41,031 nt of DNA from Acidobacteriota bacterium (lineage in GTDB: Bacteria; Acidobacteriota; Terriglobia; UBA7540), in contig JAKASG010000022.1 of assembly GCA_021828285.1 (NCBI GenBank), forward strand, positions 1 through 41,031, read 5' to 3'. The notes beneath the pieces were generated by a model. The model saw only the letters and a program-made list of their open reading frames with translations, searched no databases and was not told the origin of the DNA. How positions within the stretch are numbered: the first letter of the stretch is position 1; each line of letters opens with the position of its first letter. Of this stretch, positions 33,796-41,031 are shown piece by piece. A program made the translations under genes and the position numbers.

Positions 33796-33893
33796 CGTTC
33801 AGGGCGGCGACGCTCGAATGGCCCGCCGCGCGACGCGGGCTTTGGGGTCCGTGCAGCGGGACGCGGCTTGAGGTTTTCTGGAGGCAATCGCCC

Positions 33894-35024
33894 ATGGCAA
33901 TTCCTTCGTTGAGTGAGCTTCTCAAGCGGATGGTGGACTCGGGAGGGTCCGACCTCCATATCACCACCAATTCGCCTCCGCGTATCCGCGTCCATGGCGA
34001 GCTCAAACCCTGCGACGACCTGCCGGTGATGGGCGCCGCGGACACCAAGCAGCTTTGCTACAGCATTCTTACCGACGCGCAGAAGCACCGTTTCGAAGAA
34101 GATTTAGAGCTGGATTTCTCCTTTGGCATCAAGAATATCGCGCGCTTCCGCGGCAACCTCTTCAATCAGCGAGGAGCGACCGGCGGTGTTTTCCGCGTGA
34201 TTCCGTTCGAGATCAAGACGTTCGAACAACTCGGCCTTCCGGCCATCTTACGCAAGTTGTGCGAGAAGCCGCGCGGCCTGGTCCTCGTCACCGGGCCGAC
34301 GGGGAGCGGAAAGTCCACCACGCTCGCCACCATGCTCGACCTGATCAATCAATCGCGCTTCGAGCACATGATCACCATCGAGGATCCGATCGAATTCATT
34401 CACCCGCACAAGAAGTGCCTCGTCAACCAGCGGGAGGTCCATGCGGATACTCACTCGTTCGCAAATTCCTTGCGCGCCGCGCTCCGCGAAGACCCCGATA
34501 TCGTCCTCATCGGCGAAATGCGAGACTTAGAAACTATCGAAGCGGCGCTTCGGATTGCGGAGACGGGCCACTTGACCTTCGGAACTCTGCACACCAATTC
34601 CGCTTCTTCGACCATCAACCGCATCATTGACGTTTTCCCTTCGCACCAGCAATCCCAGATCCGCGCGCAGCTTTCGCTCGTTCTCGAAGGGATTCTCTGC
34701 CAGTCGCTCCTGCCGAAGGTGGGAGGCCGAGGCCGCGCCATGGCCATGGAGATTCTGATTCCCAACGCGGCGATTCGCAATCTGATCCGCGAGGATAAAA
34801 TCCATCAGATTTATTCCGCCATGCAAGCGGGGCAGGAAAAATACGGAATGCAGACGTTCAACCAGTCGCTTTACACGCTTTATCAGCAGAAAGCCATTAC
34901 GCTCGAAACGGCGCTCGCGCGATCGAGCAATCAAGATGAGCTTCAGGATATGATTAACCGCGGCGCCCCGACAGTCGGCGCCGCACGACCGGCCGCCGGC
35001 CCTTACGTTCCCGCCAAACATTAG
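33894..35024 (+). CDS. pilT: Type IV pilus retraction ATPase PilT
   Basis: A 376-residue retraction motor driving twitching motility. GGAGG lies 9 nt before the ATG. Walker A is 'GPTGSGKST' with Lys140, followed by 'ITIEDPIEF', Walker B 'IVLIGEMRD', the His box 'TGHLTFGTLHTNSAS', and the PilT-specific 'AIRNLIREDK' near residue 293. The N-terminal PAS-like domain begins 'DLHITTNSPPRIRVHGEL'. Length agrees with PilT (about 345-380). It follows pilB by 98 bp and precedes pilC. The tail 'TVGAARPAAGPYVPAKH' is short and variable. Confidence 0.96.
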   Translation: MAIPSLSELLKRMVDSGGSDLHITTNSPPRIRVHGELKPCDDLPVMGAADTKQLCYSILTDAQKHRFEEDLELDFSFGIKNIARFRGNLFNQRGATGGVFRVIPFEIKTFEQLGLPAILRKLCEKPRGLVLVTGPTGSGKSTTLATMLDLINQSRFEHMITIEDPIEFIHPHKKCLVNQREVHADTHSFANSLRAALREDPDIVLIGEMRDLETIEAALRIAETGHLTFGTLHTNSASSTINRIIDVFPSHQQSQIRAQLSLVLEGILCQSLLPKVGGRGRAMAMEILIPNAAIRNLIREDKIHQIYSAMQAGQEKYGMQTFNQSLYTLYQQKAITLETALARSSNQDELQDMINRGAPTVGAARPAAGPYVPAKH

Positions 35025-35077
35025 GCGGACGCGAGGGCAAGCGCAATGCCGAAACCGCAGAAGGAGGCTGAGCCAAC

Positions 35078-36292
35078 ATGCCGCAATTTGAATATCGTGG
35101 GACGGCCCGCACCGGGCAAGCCGTGTCAGGAGTCCGCGCGGCGGCGACGCGCGAGGCGCTTGACGCCACGCTTCGCCGTGAGCAGATCACTCCGACCCGC
35201 ATTGTTGAAAAGGGGAAGGAAATTGCCGTGCCCAAGCCCGTGGGCGGCAAGGTCAGCACGAAAGATTTGGCCGTTTTCACACGCCAATTCTCCGTGATGA
35301 TTGACGCCGGCCTTCCGCTCGTTCAGTGCCTGGAGATCCTTTCCTCGCAGCAGGAGAACAAGGCGTTCCAGCGAGCGCTCGCAGGTGTTCGCTCCTCGGT
35401 CGAGAGCGGGTCCTCGCTCGCCAGCGCGCTGCGGCAATATCCCAAGATTTTCGACCAGCTTTACACCAACATGGTGGAGGCCGGCGAAGCCGGCGGTATT
35501 TTGGACACCATCCTGCAGCGCCTCGCCGCCTACATCGAAAAGGCCGTCAAGCTGCGCCGGGCGGTCACTTCGGCGCTGATCTACCCGATCGCCGTCGTGA
35601 CCATCGCCACAGGCGTGGTCACGCTCCTCCTGTGGAAGGTGGTGCCGATTTTCGCCACCCTGTTCACCGGAATGGGCTTCCAACTTCCTTTGCCCACGCG
35701 CATTGTCATCGAGTTGAGCCACATCGTCGCCACTTTCGGGCCCTATTTGGTGGTCCTCGCCGTCGCCCTGTTCTTTGCGACTCGTTGGTATTACACCACT
35801 CCCGACGGGCGCATGGTGATTGACCAGTTCATCCTGAAGATTCCGCTTCTCGGCCCGACCATGCGGAAGATTGCCGTCGCGCGCTTCACCCGCACGCTCG
35901 GCACGCTGATCACCAGCGGCGTCCCGATGCTCGAAGCGATGGACGTCACTGCGCGCAGCGCCGGCAACGCCGTCGTCGAGAAGGCTATTTTCGCCGTGCG
36001 AAAAGCCATCGAAGGCGGCCGTACGATTGTGGATCCGTTGCGCGAGACGGGCGTCTTCCCCAATATGGTGTGCCAGATGATCGGCGTCGGCGAGCAAACC
36101 GGCGCGCTCGACGCGATGCTCCAGAAAATCGCCGATTTTTACGAGGATGAAGTGGATGCCGCCGTCGGCGACCTGCTCACCGCGATGGAACCCATGATCA
36201 TCTTGTTCCTCGGCATCGTGGTCGGCGGCGTCGTCATTTCCATGTACATGCCGATGTTCAGCTTGATAGGTAAGCTGGCGGGAGGCCATTAA
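35078..36292 (+). CDS. pilC: Type IV pilus inner-membrane platform protein PilC
   Basis: A 404-residue polytopic platform that the PilB and PilT motors act on. AGGAGG lies ~10 nt before the ATG. Two GspF/T2SSF domains: about 75-195 ('KDLAVFTRQFSVMIDAGLPLVQCLEIL', 'ALRQYPKIFDQLYTNMVEAGEAGG') and about 280-400 ('VARFTRTLGTLITSGVPMLEAMDV', 'VFPNMVCQMIGVGEQTGALDAML'). Three hydrophobic segments (LIYPIAVVTIATGVVTLLLWKVVPI; PYLVVLAVALFFA; PMIILFLGIVVGGVVISMYMPMF). The last gene before a strong terminator. No pilA, pilD or pilMNOPQ is in the window. Confidence 0.95.
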   Translation: MPQFEYRGTARTGQAVSGVRAAATREALDATLRREQITPTRIVEKGKEIAVPKPVGGKVSTKDLAVFTRQFSVMIDAGLPLVQCLEILSSQQENKAFQRALAGVRSSVESGSSLASALRQYPKIFDQLYTNMVEAGEAGGILDTILQRLAAYIEKAVKLRRAVTSALIYPIAVVTIATGVVTLLLWKVVPIFATLFTGMGFQLPLPTRIVIELSHIVATFGPYLVVLAVALFFATRWYYTTPDGRMVIDQFILKIPLLGPTMRKIAVARFTRTLGTLITSGVPMLEAMDVTARSAGNAVVEKAIFAVRKAIEGGRTIVDPLRETGVFPNMVCQMIGVGEQTGALDAMLQKIADFYEDEVDAAVGDLLTAMEPMIILFLGIVVGGVVISMYMPMFSLIGKLAGGH

Positions 36293-36355
36293 TCACCCCC
36301 CGGCTGCTGATCCATCTGCTCGGAGGCTTTCGACAGATTGTTCGGAAATTTGAGG

Positions 36356-36402
36356 ACGGCCCGGCGCGAATCAGAAAAGTTCGCTCCGGGCCGTTTCCGT
36401 TT
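36356..36402 (+). terminator. Strong rho-independent-type terminator of the pil genes
   Basis: ACGGCCCGG (36356-36364) pairs with CCGGGCCGT (36386-36394), and inside it GCGAA (36366-36370) with TTCGC (36380-36384) around a 9-nt loop. It is followed by TTTCCGTTT. A 14-bp near-perfect stem with a T-rich tail, 64 bp after pilC, makes it the clearest terminator in the window. Confidence 0.75.
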
Positions 36403-36443
36403 CAGGAGACGCAGCAGGGACCTCGGGCAGTCCGGGGGCCAGC

Positions 36444-37694
36444 TCACTTCAAGTGGAACAAGACGCCGGCGCCCGGCCCGACCCACCGCATGAACCTCGT
36501 AAACGCCATCTCTTTCCCGGTAAACGGCGAAACCCAGATCAGCCGCCGGTAGGGTTTGCGAAGCTCGATCGAGAAGTGCATGGAGGCCTTGAGATCGCGA
36601 TTGACGAGGAGAAGATATGTCTGGCCTTCGGCGTTCTTGAATTCGCCGATGAGGAAACTCGCCGGCTCGGGCTTCGCGTGCAGCACGGTCGCGTTGATTG
36701 AGGCGACGAGCGGGCTCGCGCTCAACGGCTTGCTTCCTTTGGGCACAGGCGCAGAAAAATAAACGCCTGTGCTGTGAAGCGTGATGAGAACGGGCACCAG
36801 GTTTTCGACTTCCTCGTTCACTCGCCTCAACATTGCCCAGGTTCGCGTGCGGTGCCCGAAGGCGTCTACGGCCGCGTCGCGAAAATTGCCGTAAGCGGGG
36901 GCGAAGTAAGGGAAATACTCAATTCCGCGCGCGCCGTAGGCGAGTGCGGAGTAAACTTGGAGGTGAAGCGTCGCATCGGAGGGGGCCATGAAGTTGAAGT
37001 GTGCGTCGGAAAGCACCGTCACCCAAAACGGCGTTTTTGTTTCGAGCCCCCATTGCCGGATCGCTTCGAGGTTTTCGAAGAAGCGATCGAGCAAGACGCC
37101 TTGTTCGACCGAGTAGTTGTCAAAACTGAGAAATGGCGGATGAACCTCGTGGATGAAGCGCTTCAAATAATCGTCGTAGCTCGTCACGCCCATGTCGCCG
37201 AGCGTCGCGTCGCTCGGCAGCAGGTTGATATACGAAGGCTCATCCGGCATGGTCTTGCTCAGCAGCCGGACAACTTTTCCAAGTCCAGGCATCTGCCGCA
37301 CGGTCGGCTCGTCATACAAAAATAGTCCGAGGACGGTCGGATCGTCATTGATTTCACGAGCGAGCGATGCAAGATTCTTTCGAATTTCGCGTTCGCCGGG
37401 CATTTTCGTCCAGTGATACCCGTTGGCCCGCGGATCGGTGACCAGGCACGTAAGGCCCGCCGCGGCAACGAGTGTCAGATCGTTGACGGAGCAGAAGCCC
37501 GAGACGTTCAACCCCGCCTGCCGCATGAGGCTGAGCTGGCGAGGGCTTGAAGGCGAATGCGTCCAGGCGATGAGCACGAATTGATGCGGGCCGAAGGGTG
37601 CTCGGGCAGGGGCTCCGGCCTGCGCTCGCGCCATAGCGCACGCGAGAACCGGAATCAAGGCGAACGTGATTCGTCTATAGTGCATCGAATCCAT
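36444..37694 (-). CDS. Exported protein with a TIM-barrel glycoside-hydrolase-like layout
   Basis: A 416-residue exported protein: signal peptide at ~5-26 (ITFALIPVLACAMARAQA). The body alternates strands and helices in the manner of beta/alpha barrel glycosidases: 'GLNVSGFCSVNDL', 'VLGLFLYDEPTVRQMPG' with Asp128-Glu129 at a strand end, 'PPFLSFDNYSV', 'TPFWVTVLSDAHF' and 'ALAYGARGIEYFPYFAP', then a C-terminal beta part ('FLIGEFKNAEGQTYLLLVNRD', 'FSPFTGKE'-like end). Glu129 could be the acid/base; no second acid was assigned with certainty. I recognise no exact family. It lies next to a GT4 gene (92 bp) on the same strand, so a glycan-linked role is plausible. Confidence 0.6.
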   Translation of the reverse strand: MDSMHYRRITFALIPVLACAMARAQAGAPARAPFGPHQFVLIAWTHSPSSPRQLSLMRQAGLNVSGFCSVNDLTLVAAAGLTCLVTDPRANGYHWTKMPGEREIRKNLASLAREINDDPTVLGLFLYDEPTVRQMPGLGKVVRLLSKTMPDEPSYINLLPSDATLGDMGVTSYDDYLKRFIHEVHPPFLSFDNYSVEQGVLLDRFFENLEAIRQWGLETKTPFWVTVLSDAHFNFMAPSDATLHLQVYSALAYGARGIEYFPYFAPAYGNFRDAAVDAFGHRTRTWAMLRRVNEEVENLVPVLITLHSTGVYFSAPVPKGSKPLSASPLVASINATVLHAKPEPASFLIGEFKNAEGQTYLLLVNRDLKASMHFSIELRKPYRRLIWVSPFTGKEMAFTRFMRWVGPGAGVLFHLK

Positions 37695-37786
37695 CGGATA
37701 ACGGTTCGCCTCGCCCGCCCATTGAAGCGCGCCGTCCCAGAGCCTAATCGGCCAGGGGCAAGATTCTATATCAAAATGGCGGTTCG

Positions 37787-38893
37787 TTACGGGTGCATTT
37801 TAAGGGCCTCGTCATAAGCCGCGAGCGTCGCCTCGGCTGTCCGCCGCCAGGTGAATTGCCTGGCACGAGCGAACCCGCGCTCGACGAGCCGGGTTCGCAA
37901 ATCCGAATCTTCAGCCGCTTGCCGGATCTTTTCCGCGATGTCGTCCGGGTCGTTTGGCTCGGCGTAGAGCGCGGCGTCGCCGCCGGTTTCAGGCAGGGAT
38001 GAAGCGCTCGAAGTGACGACGGGCGTGCCATGCGCCATCGCTTCGAGCACCGGCAGCCCGAATCCTTCCTCGAGCGATGGGAACAGGAAAACGTTCGCGG
38101 CCTCATAGAGCTTCGCAAGCTCCGCCGCTGAAACGTACCCGAGCGCTCGCACCCGCTGTTCGAGCCGCCGCTCATGTATGTAGTCGAACACCGCTTCATG
38201 TCCGTAGCCTTTTCCGCCCGCAAGCAGGAGTTGAAATTCTGCCGGCAGCCGTTCGAGCGCCCGCAGCATGTTGAGCGTGTTCTTGCGCGTTTGAATTGCG
38301 CCCGCCGTGAACAGGATTTTTCCTCCGTCGCCCGCCCATCGCCTTCGTTCCGCGTCGCGCTCAGCTTGGCTCAGGCGCTTGCCCGGCAAATCCACGCCCA
38401 GCGGAATAACGCGAATTTTCCCGGCCTCGGCTCGAAGAAGATCAATCAGTTGCTCTCGCACGCAGTGAGAAGCGGTGAGCACGAGGGCCGCGCGGGCGAC
38501 CGCTTCGCGCAGCAGTGTTGAGAACTTACGCCGAAAATCCGCGGTCGAATAATCCGTGCCGGTCAACGGAAACGCGTCGAAAACGGTCACGATTTCGCGG
38601 CGAAATCGGAATCCCGGCGGCCGCTGCGCGAGACTGTGAAAAAGCTCCGCCTGCCAGGGCAGCCAGAACGTGAACGGCTCCTGATAGAAGCGCGTTCCGA
38701 ATCGCGCTTCGCCCGGCGTTCGCGGGCAAAGAAATTCGCGCCGCTGGCCGAAACGCGAAACGCGATAGCAAAGGAGAAACCGGTGCGGGGTCTCGAGCGC
38801 GGCAAGTTCTTCAATCAGACGCCGCGAATACATCGCGATGCCCGAAGGCTCGGGATCCATCGCATAAGTTGCGTCCAGCGCGATAACCGCCAT
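37787..38893 (-). CDS. Family 4 glycosyltransferase
   Basis: A 368-residue GT-B enzyme. The N-terminal part begins '[27 protein letters not shown]'. The C-terminal donor domain is typical of GT4: '[21 protein letters not shown]', '[24 protein letters not shown]', then '[19 protein letters not shown]', with the E-x7-E pattern ([10 protein letters not shown]). These enzymes often transfer mannose or related sugars from nucleotide donors to lipid-linked glycans. The donor cannot be told from sequence. Neither signal nor membrane helix was seen, so it is cytoplasmic or peripheral. Upstream is the kinase gene on the same strand (130 bp). Confidence 0.88.
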   Translation of the reverse strand: MAVIALDATYAMDPEPSGIAMYSRRLIEELAALETPHRFLLCYRVSRFGQRREFLCPRTPGEARFGTRFYQEPFTFWLPWQAELFHSLAQRPPGFRFRREIVTVFDAFPLTGTDYSTADFRRKFSTLLREAVARAALVLTASHCVREQLIDLLRAEAGKIRVIPLGVDLPGKRLSQAERDAERRRWAGDGGKILFTAGAIQTRKNTLNMLRALERLPAEFQLLLAGGKGYGHEAVFDYIHERRLEQRVRALGYVSAAELAKLYEAANVFLFPSLEEGFGLPVLEAMAHGTPVVTSSASSLPETGGDAALYAEPNDPDDIAEKIRQAAEDSDLRTRLVERGFARARQFTWRRTAEATLAAYDEALKMHP

Positions 38894-39022
38894 CTCAGGG
38901 ATTTTCTGCGGAATTCACTCCGAAGTCGAACTCTTTTTAGCCCGATCACCCCGCGCGGCAACCATGCGTCCATCAAATCACTCAGCGCGGCCCATTCCCT
39001 TCGCGGAACGCGCCTCTTCGCT

Positions 39023-41031
39023 TCACTTTTTCTCGAGTAGCGCCGGCCAATTAACGACCAGGGTAAAAGGTAAGGTGTTTATCTGGTTCGTTCCCGTCAC
39101 GACGATGAACTTTTTGCCGTCCCCCGCGGCATCGTAGCTTCGAACAACGAGCGGCGGAGGATGAGTCTGGAACAACGCGTGGGTGCTTCCGATTTGTATA
39201 GAATCGCCCTTTTCGCCGATGTCCACGGCCATCAGCTCCTCGTTTAGCGAAACGTAATAAAGTTCCTTCCCATCCGCCCGCCACGTCGGGACGGTTCCAC
39301 CGCCGGACGAGACCTGCCATTTGCCATTTGCTTTGGGAAAAGCCGTAATATAAATCTCCTGCCGCCCCGACTCATTCGAGCTGTACGCCAGCCATTTGCC
39401 ATCCGGTGAAAATGCCGGATCACGCTGCTGAAATGGGCTGGCAAGGAACGCGTAAGGCTTGCGATTGCCGAACAGGGGAAGAATCCAGACGTTCTCGCTG
39501 GTTTTTGGTTCGACACCTTCGCGCACGAAGGCCAAATAGCGGCCGTCCTCCGACCATGACCTCGGGCTCTCATTCGCACTGTCATTCAAAAGCAACCTCG
39601 CTGCGCCCATGCCGTTTGAAGGCTTCACATACATTTGGTATCTTCCCCTTCGATTGGAAGCGAAAGCGATTCGCTTCCCATCGGGCGACCAGAGGGGGTC
39701 TTCGTTGGTCGAACCGTTGAAGGTGAGCCGCGTGAGCGTATTTCGCTCGAGATCGCTGATCCAAATGTCAAAACCGCCGACCCGCGAAATTTGGAGCGCA
39801 AGGCGCTTCCCGTCGGGCGAGAGCCGCGGAAAATACACGAGGTACATGGGTGTTCCCGTGCTTCCTAACTGTCCCCCATTCCGGTCGAACCATTCGAGCT
39901 GATAGCCGCCGGTTAACTCGGAGGTCGGGCTATAGGCCAACATTCCATTCTTCGATGCACTGACCAGCGTGCGCCGGGCGACTTCCATAACGCCCACTTT
40001 GTTCTCGATGACCACCGGGTTGCCCGCCAGTTTGAGTTGCGACAATTCGAACCGCTGGGCCATCAAGTTCCCGCCGTCGACGAATAAAAGATGGCCCGAG
40101 GCATAGACAGCATTTGAACTTCCTTTCAAAATGAACTTGGGTTCGCCCCCATTGAGAGTAGCCACATAGGTCCCTGTATAATCTGGGTTGGCGGAGCTGG
40201 AATAAAAAATGAAATGCCGGCCATCGGGCAAGATCTGCGGCCATCGATGGCTTGTCTCCGTCCGAGCGGCGCTGAGTTTTGTCACGGCGACCGGCTTGCC
40301 GCCGTTTTCCGATATTTCTTCGATGGGCGAGTCAATATTGGGGCTGAACAGAATCGTTCCGCTCGCTGCCCACGTTCCACCGCGTCCCCATGCCGCGTCG
40401 CAAAGATCCACGGGAGCACCGCCCGCGATGTCAATCTTCTTCAGCTTGCCATTCGCGAAGAAGGCGATGAACCGGCTATTTGGCGACCAGAACGGCGCCA
40501 TTGCATTTTCCGTCCCTTCGAGCGGCTGGGGTTGTGTCGAATCAAGCGATTGCACCCATAAGCGGTCCTTCCTGTCCGGACTATTCGCGAGGAATAAGAG
40601 GCGGCTTCCGTCCGGGGAAAGCTGCGGGGTGGCAGCATTGATGGGGCTGAAGGCAAATCCCGCGCCCGCTGGTGGCGCGATTTCCGCAACAATCGCGGGT
40701 GACGGCGCGCGCGCAAGCCGAAAATACGCCGCCGTAACCGCAATCGCGGCAATAAACAAAATCCCCGCCGCCGCCCAGGGCAACGCGCGCTGTAGCGCGG
40801 ATCTATGGCCCGCGATTCGAGCAGAATCCTCGTAGGGGCGGGTTTCTAAACCCGCTCCTGCGTCCGGCGTACAGCTTTGCGTCTCTTCAATCGTGATCCG
40901 CGCTTCGCCGATGGCTTGCAACCGATGCTTCAGGTCTTTCGTCAGGCAACGGTGAATCAGCCGCTGAATTGTCTGCGGCGTTGTTTCCGGTATTGCCGTC
41001 CAGTCCGGCTCTTCTTTGATGACGCTCGCCA
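39023..41031 (-). CDS. Ser/Thr protein kinase with C-terminal TolB/PD40 propeller (5' end off the right edge)
   Basis: The frame is open to the window edge, so the start lies outside. The visible N-terminus is the last part of a eukaryotic-type kinase ('KEEPDWTAIPETTP', 'LIHRCLTKDLKHRLQAIGEARI', subdomain XI). A transmembrane helix follows (ALPWAAAGILFIAAIAVTAAYF), then about 560 residues of PD40/WD40-like beta-propeller repeats with the recurrent 'SPDGKRIAFASNRRG', 'SPDGKWLAYSSNESG' and 'SPDGSRLLFLANSPD' pattern. The kinase would be cytoplasmic and the propeller periplasmic. This kinase-propeller fusion is abundant in Acidobacteria. It would sense an extracytoplasmic ligand; none is known. 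Only about 670 residues are seen. Confidence 0.88.
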   Translation of the reverse strand, partial: ASVIKEEPDWTAIPETTPQTIQRLIHRCLTKDLKHRLQAIGEARITIEETQSCTPDAGAGLETRPYEDSARIAGHRSALQRALPWAAAGILFIAAIAVTAAYFRLARAPSPAIVAEIAPPAGAGFAFSPINAATPQLSPDGSRLLFLANSPDRKDRLWVQSLDSTQPQPLEGTENAMAPFWSPNSRFIAFFANGKLKKIDIAGGAPVDLCDAAWGRGGTWAASGTILFSPNIDSPIEEISENGGKPVAVTKLSAARTETSHRWPQILPDGRHFIFYSSSANPDYTGTYVATLNGGEPKFILKGSSNAVYASGHLLFVDGGNLMAQRFELSQLKLAGNPVVIENKVGVMEVARRTLVSASKNGMLAYSPTSELTGGYQLEWFDRNGGQLGSTGTPMYLVYFPRLSPDGKRLALQISRVGGFDIWISDLERNTLTRLTFNGSTNEDPLWSPDGKRIAFASNRRGRYQMYVKPSNGMGAARLLLNDSANESPRSWSEDGRYLAFVREGVEPKTSENVWILPLFGNRKPYAFLASPFQQRDPAFSPDGKWLAYSSNESGRQEIYITAFPKANGKWQVSSGGGTVPTWRADGKELYYVSLNEELMAVDIGEKGDSIQIGSTHALFQTHPPPLVVRSYDAAGDGKKFIVVTGTNQINTLPFTLVVNWPALLEKK

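Noticed and set aside
35126-36289. Long open frame (387 codons) on the minus strand opposite pilC
   Set aside because: It is a mirror of pilC caused by codon bias, rich in His, Arg and Asp, with no domain and no ribosome site.

Overview
The window reads as a chromosomal segment of a Gram-negative bacterium with an outer membrane, most likely an acidobacterium. The evidence is an Omp85 (BamA/TamA-like) assembly protein with TamB, a Ser/Thr kinase fused to a TolB-type propeller, tandem PilZ, DUF2911 and TPR proteins of a kind common in that phylum, type IV pilus motor genes, and moderately GC-rich codon use. The phylum is an inference from gene content; no rRNA is present.

Layout. 1-1179: the start of an IS630-type element truncates an AmpG-like MFS gene. 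1277-8795 (minus): an outer-membrane biogenesis operon in the order Omp85 protein, SurA-N-like chaperone, TamB. 9055-11104 (minus): a DUF2911 lipoprotein-like protein, an esterase and a small exported protein. 11303-12915 (minus): a LarA/DUF2088-type protein and an HMA-fold-like small protein, divergent from a Cu(I) P-type ATPase (13131-15542) with an unusual YHS plus double Cys/Met/His N-terminus. 15680-16503: a 67-residue orphan and a TlpA/ResA thioredoxin.

16533-19866 (plus): a compact five-gene run of GT2 glycosyltransferase, two different 6-pyruvoyl-tetrahydropterin synthases, GTP cyclohydrolase I and an SDR reductase. Together these look like a tetrahydrobiopterin-type pathway. 19912-23502: a PilZ protein and the classical rpsO-pnp pair with a structured pnp leader.

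23630-24632 (plus): the most notable locus. Two adjacent peroxiredoxin genes each carry one in-frame TGA exactly where the peroxidatic cysteine belongs. A stem-loop lies at the same distance (23 nt) after each TGA. They are best read as tandem selenocysteine peroxiredoxins, one exported and one cytoplasmic. The selenocysteine machinery is not in the window.

24669-31840: a TPR protein with a degenerate peptidase active site, glycerol kinase, a coiled-coil membrane protein behind a strong promoter, thioredoxin, TlyA and NAD kinase. 32065-36292: pilB-pilT-pilC closed by a strong terminator. 36444-41031 (minus): a TIM-barrel-like exported protein, a GT4 glycosyltransferase and the C-terminal part of a Ser/Thr kinase with a PD40 propeller, running off the right edge. 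No rRNA, tRNA or CRISPR array was recognised.
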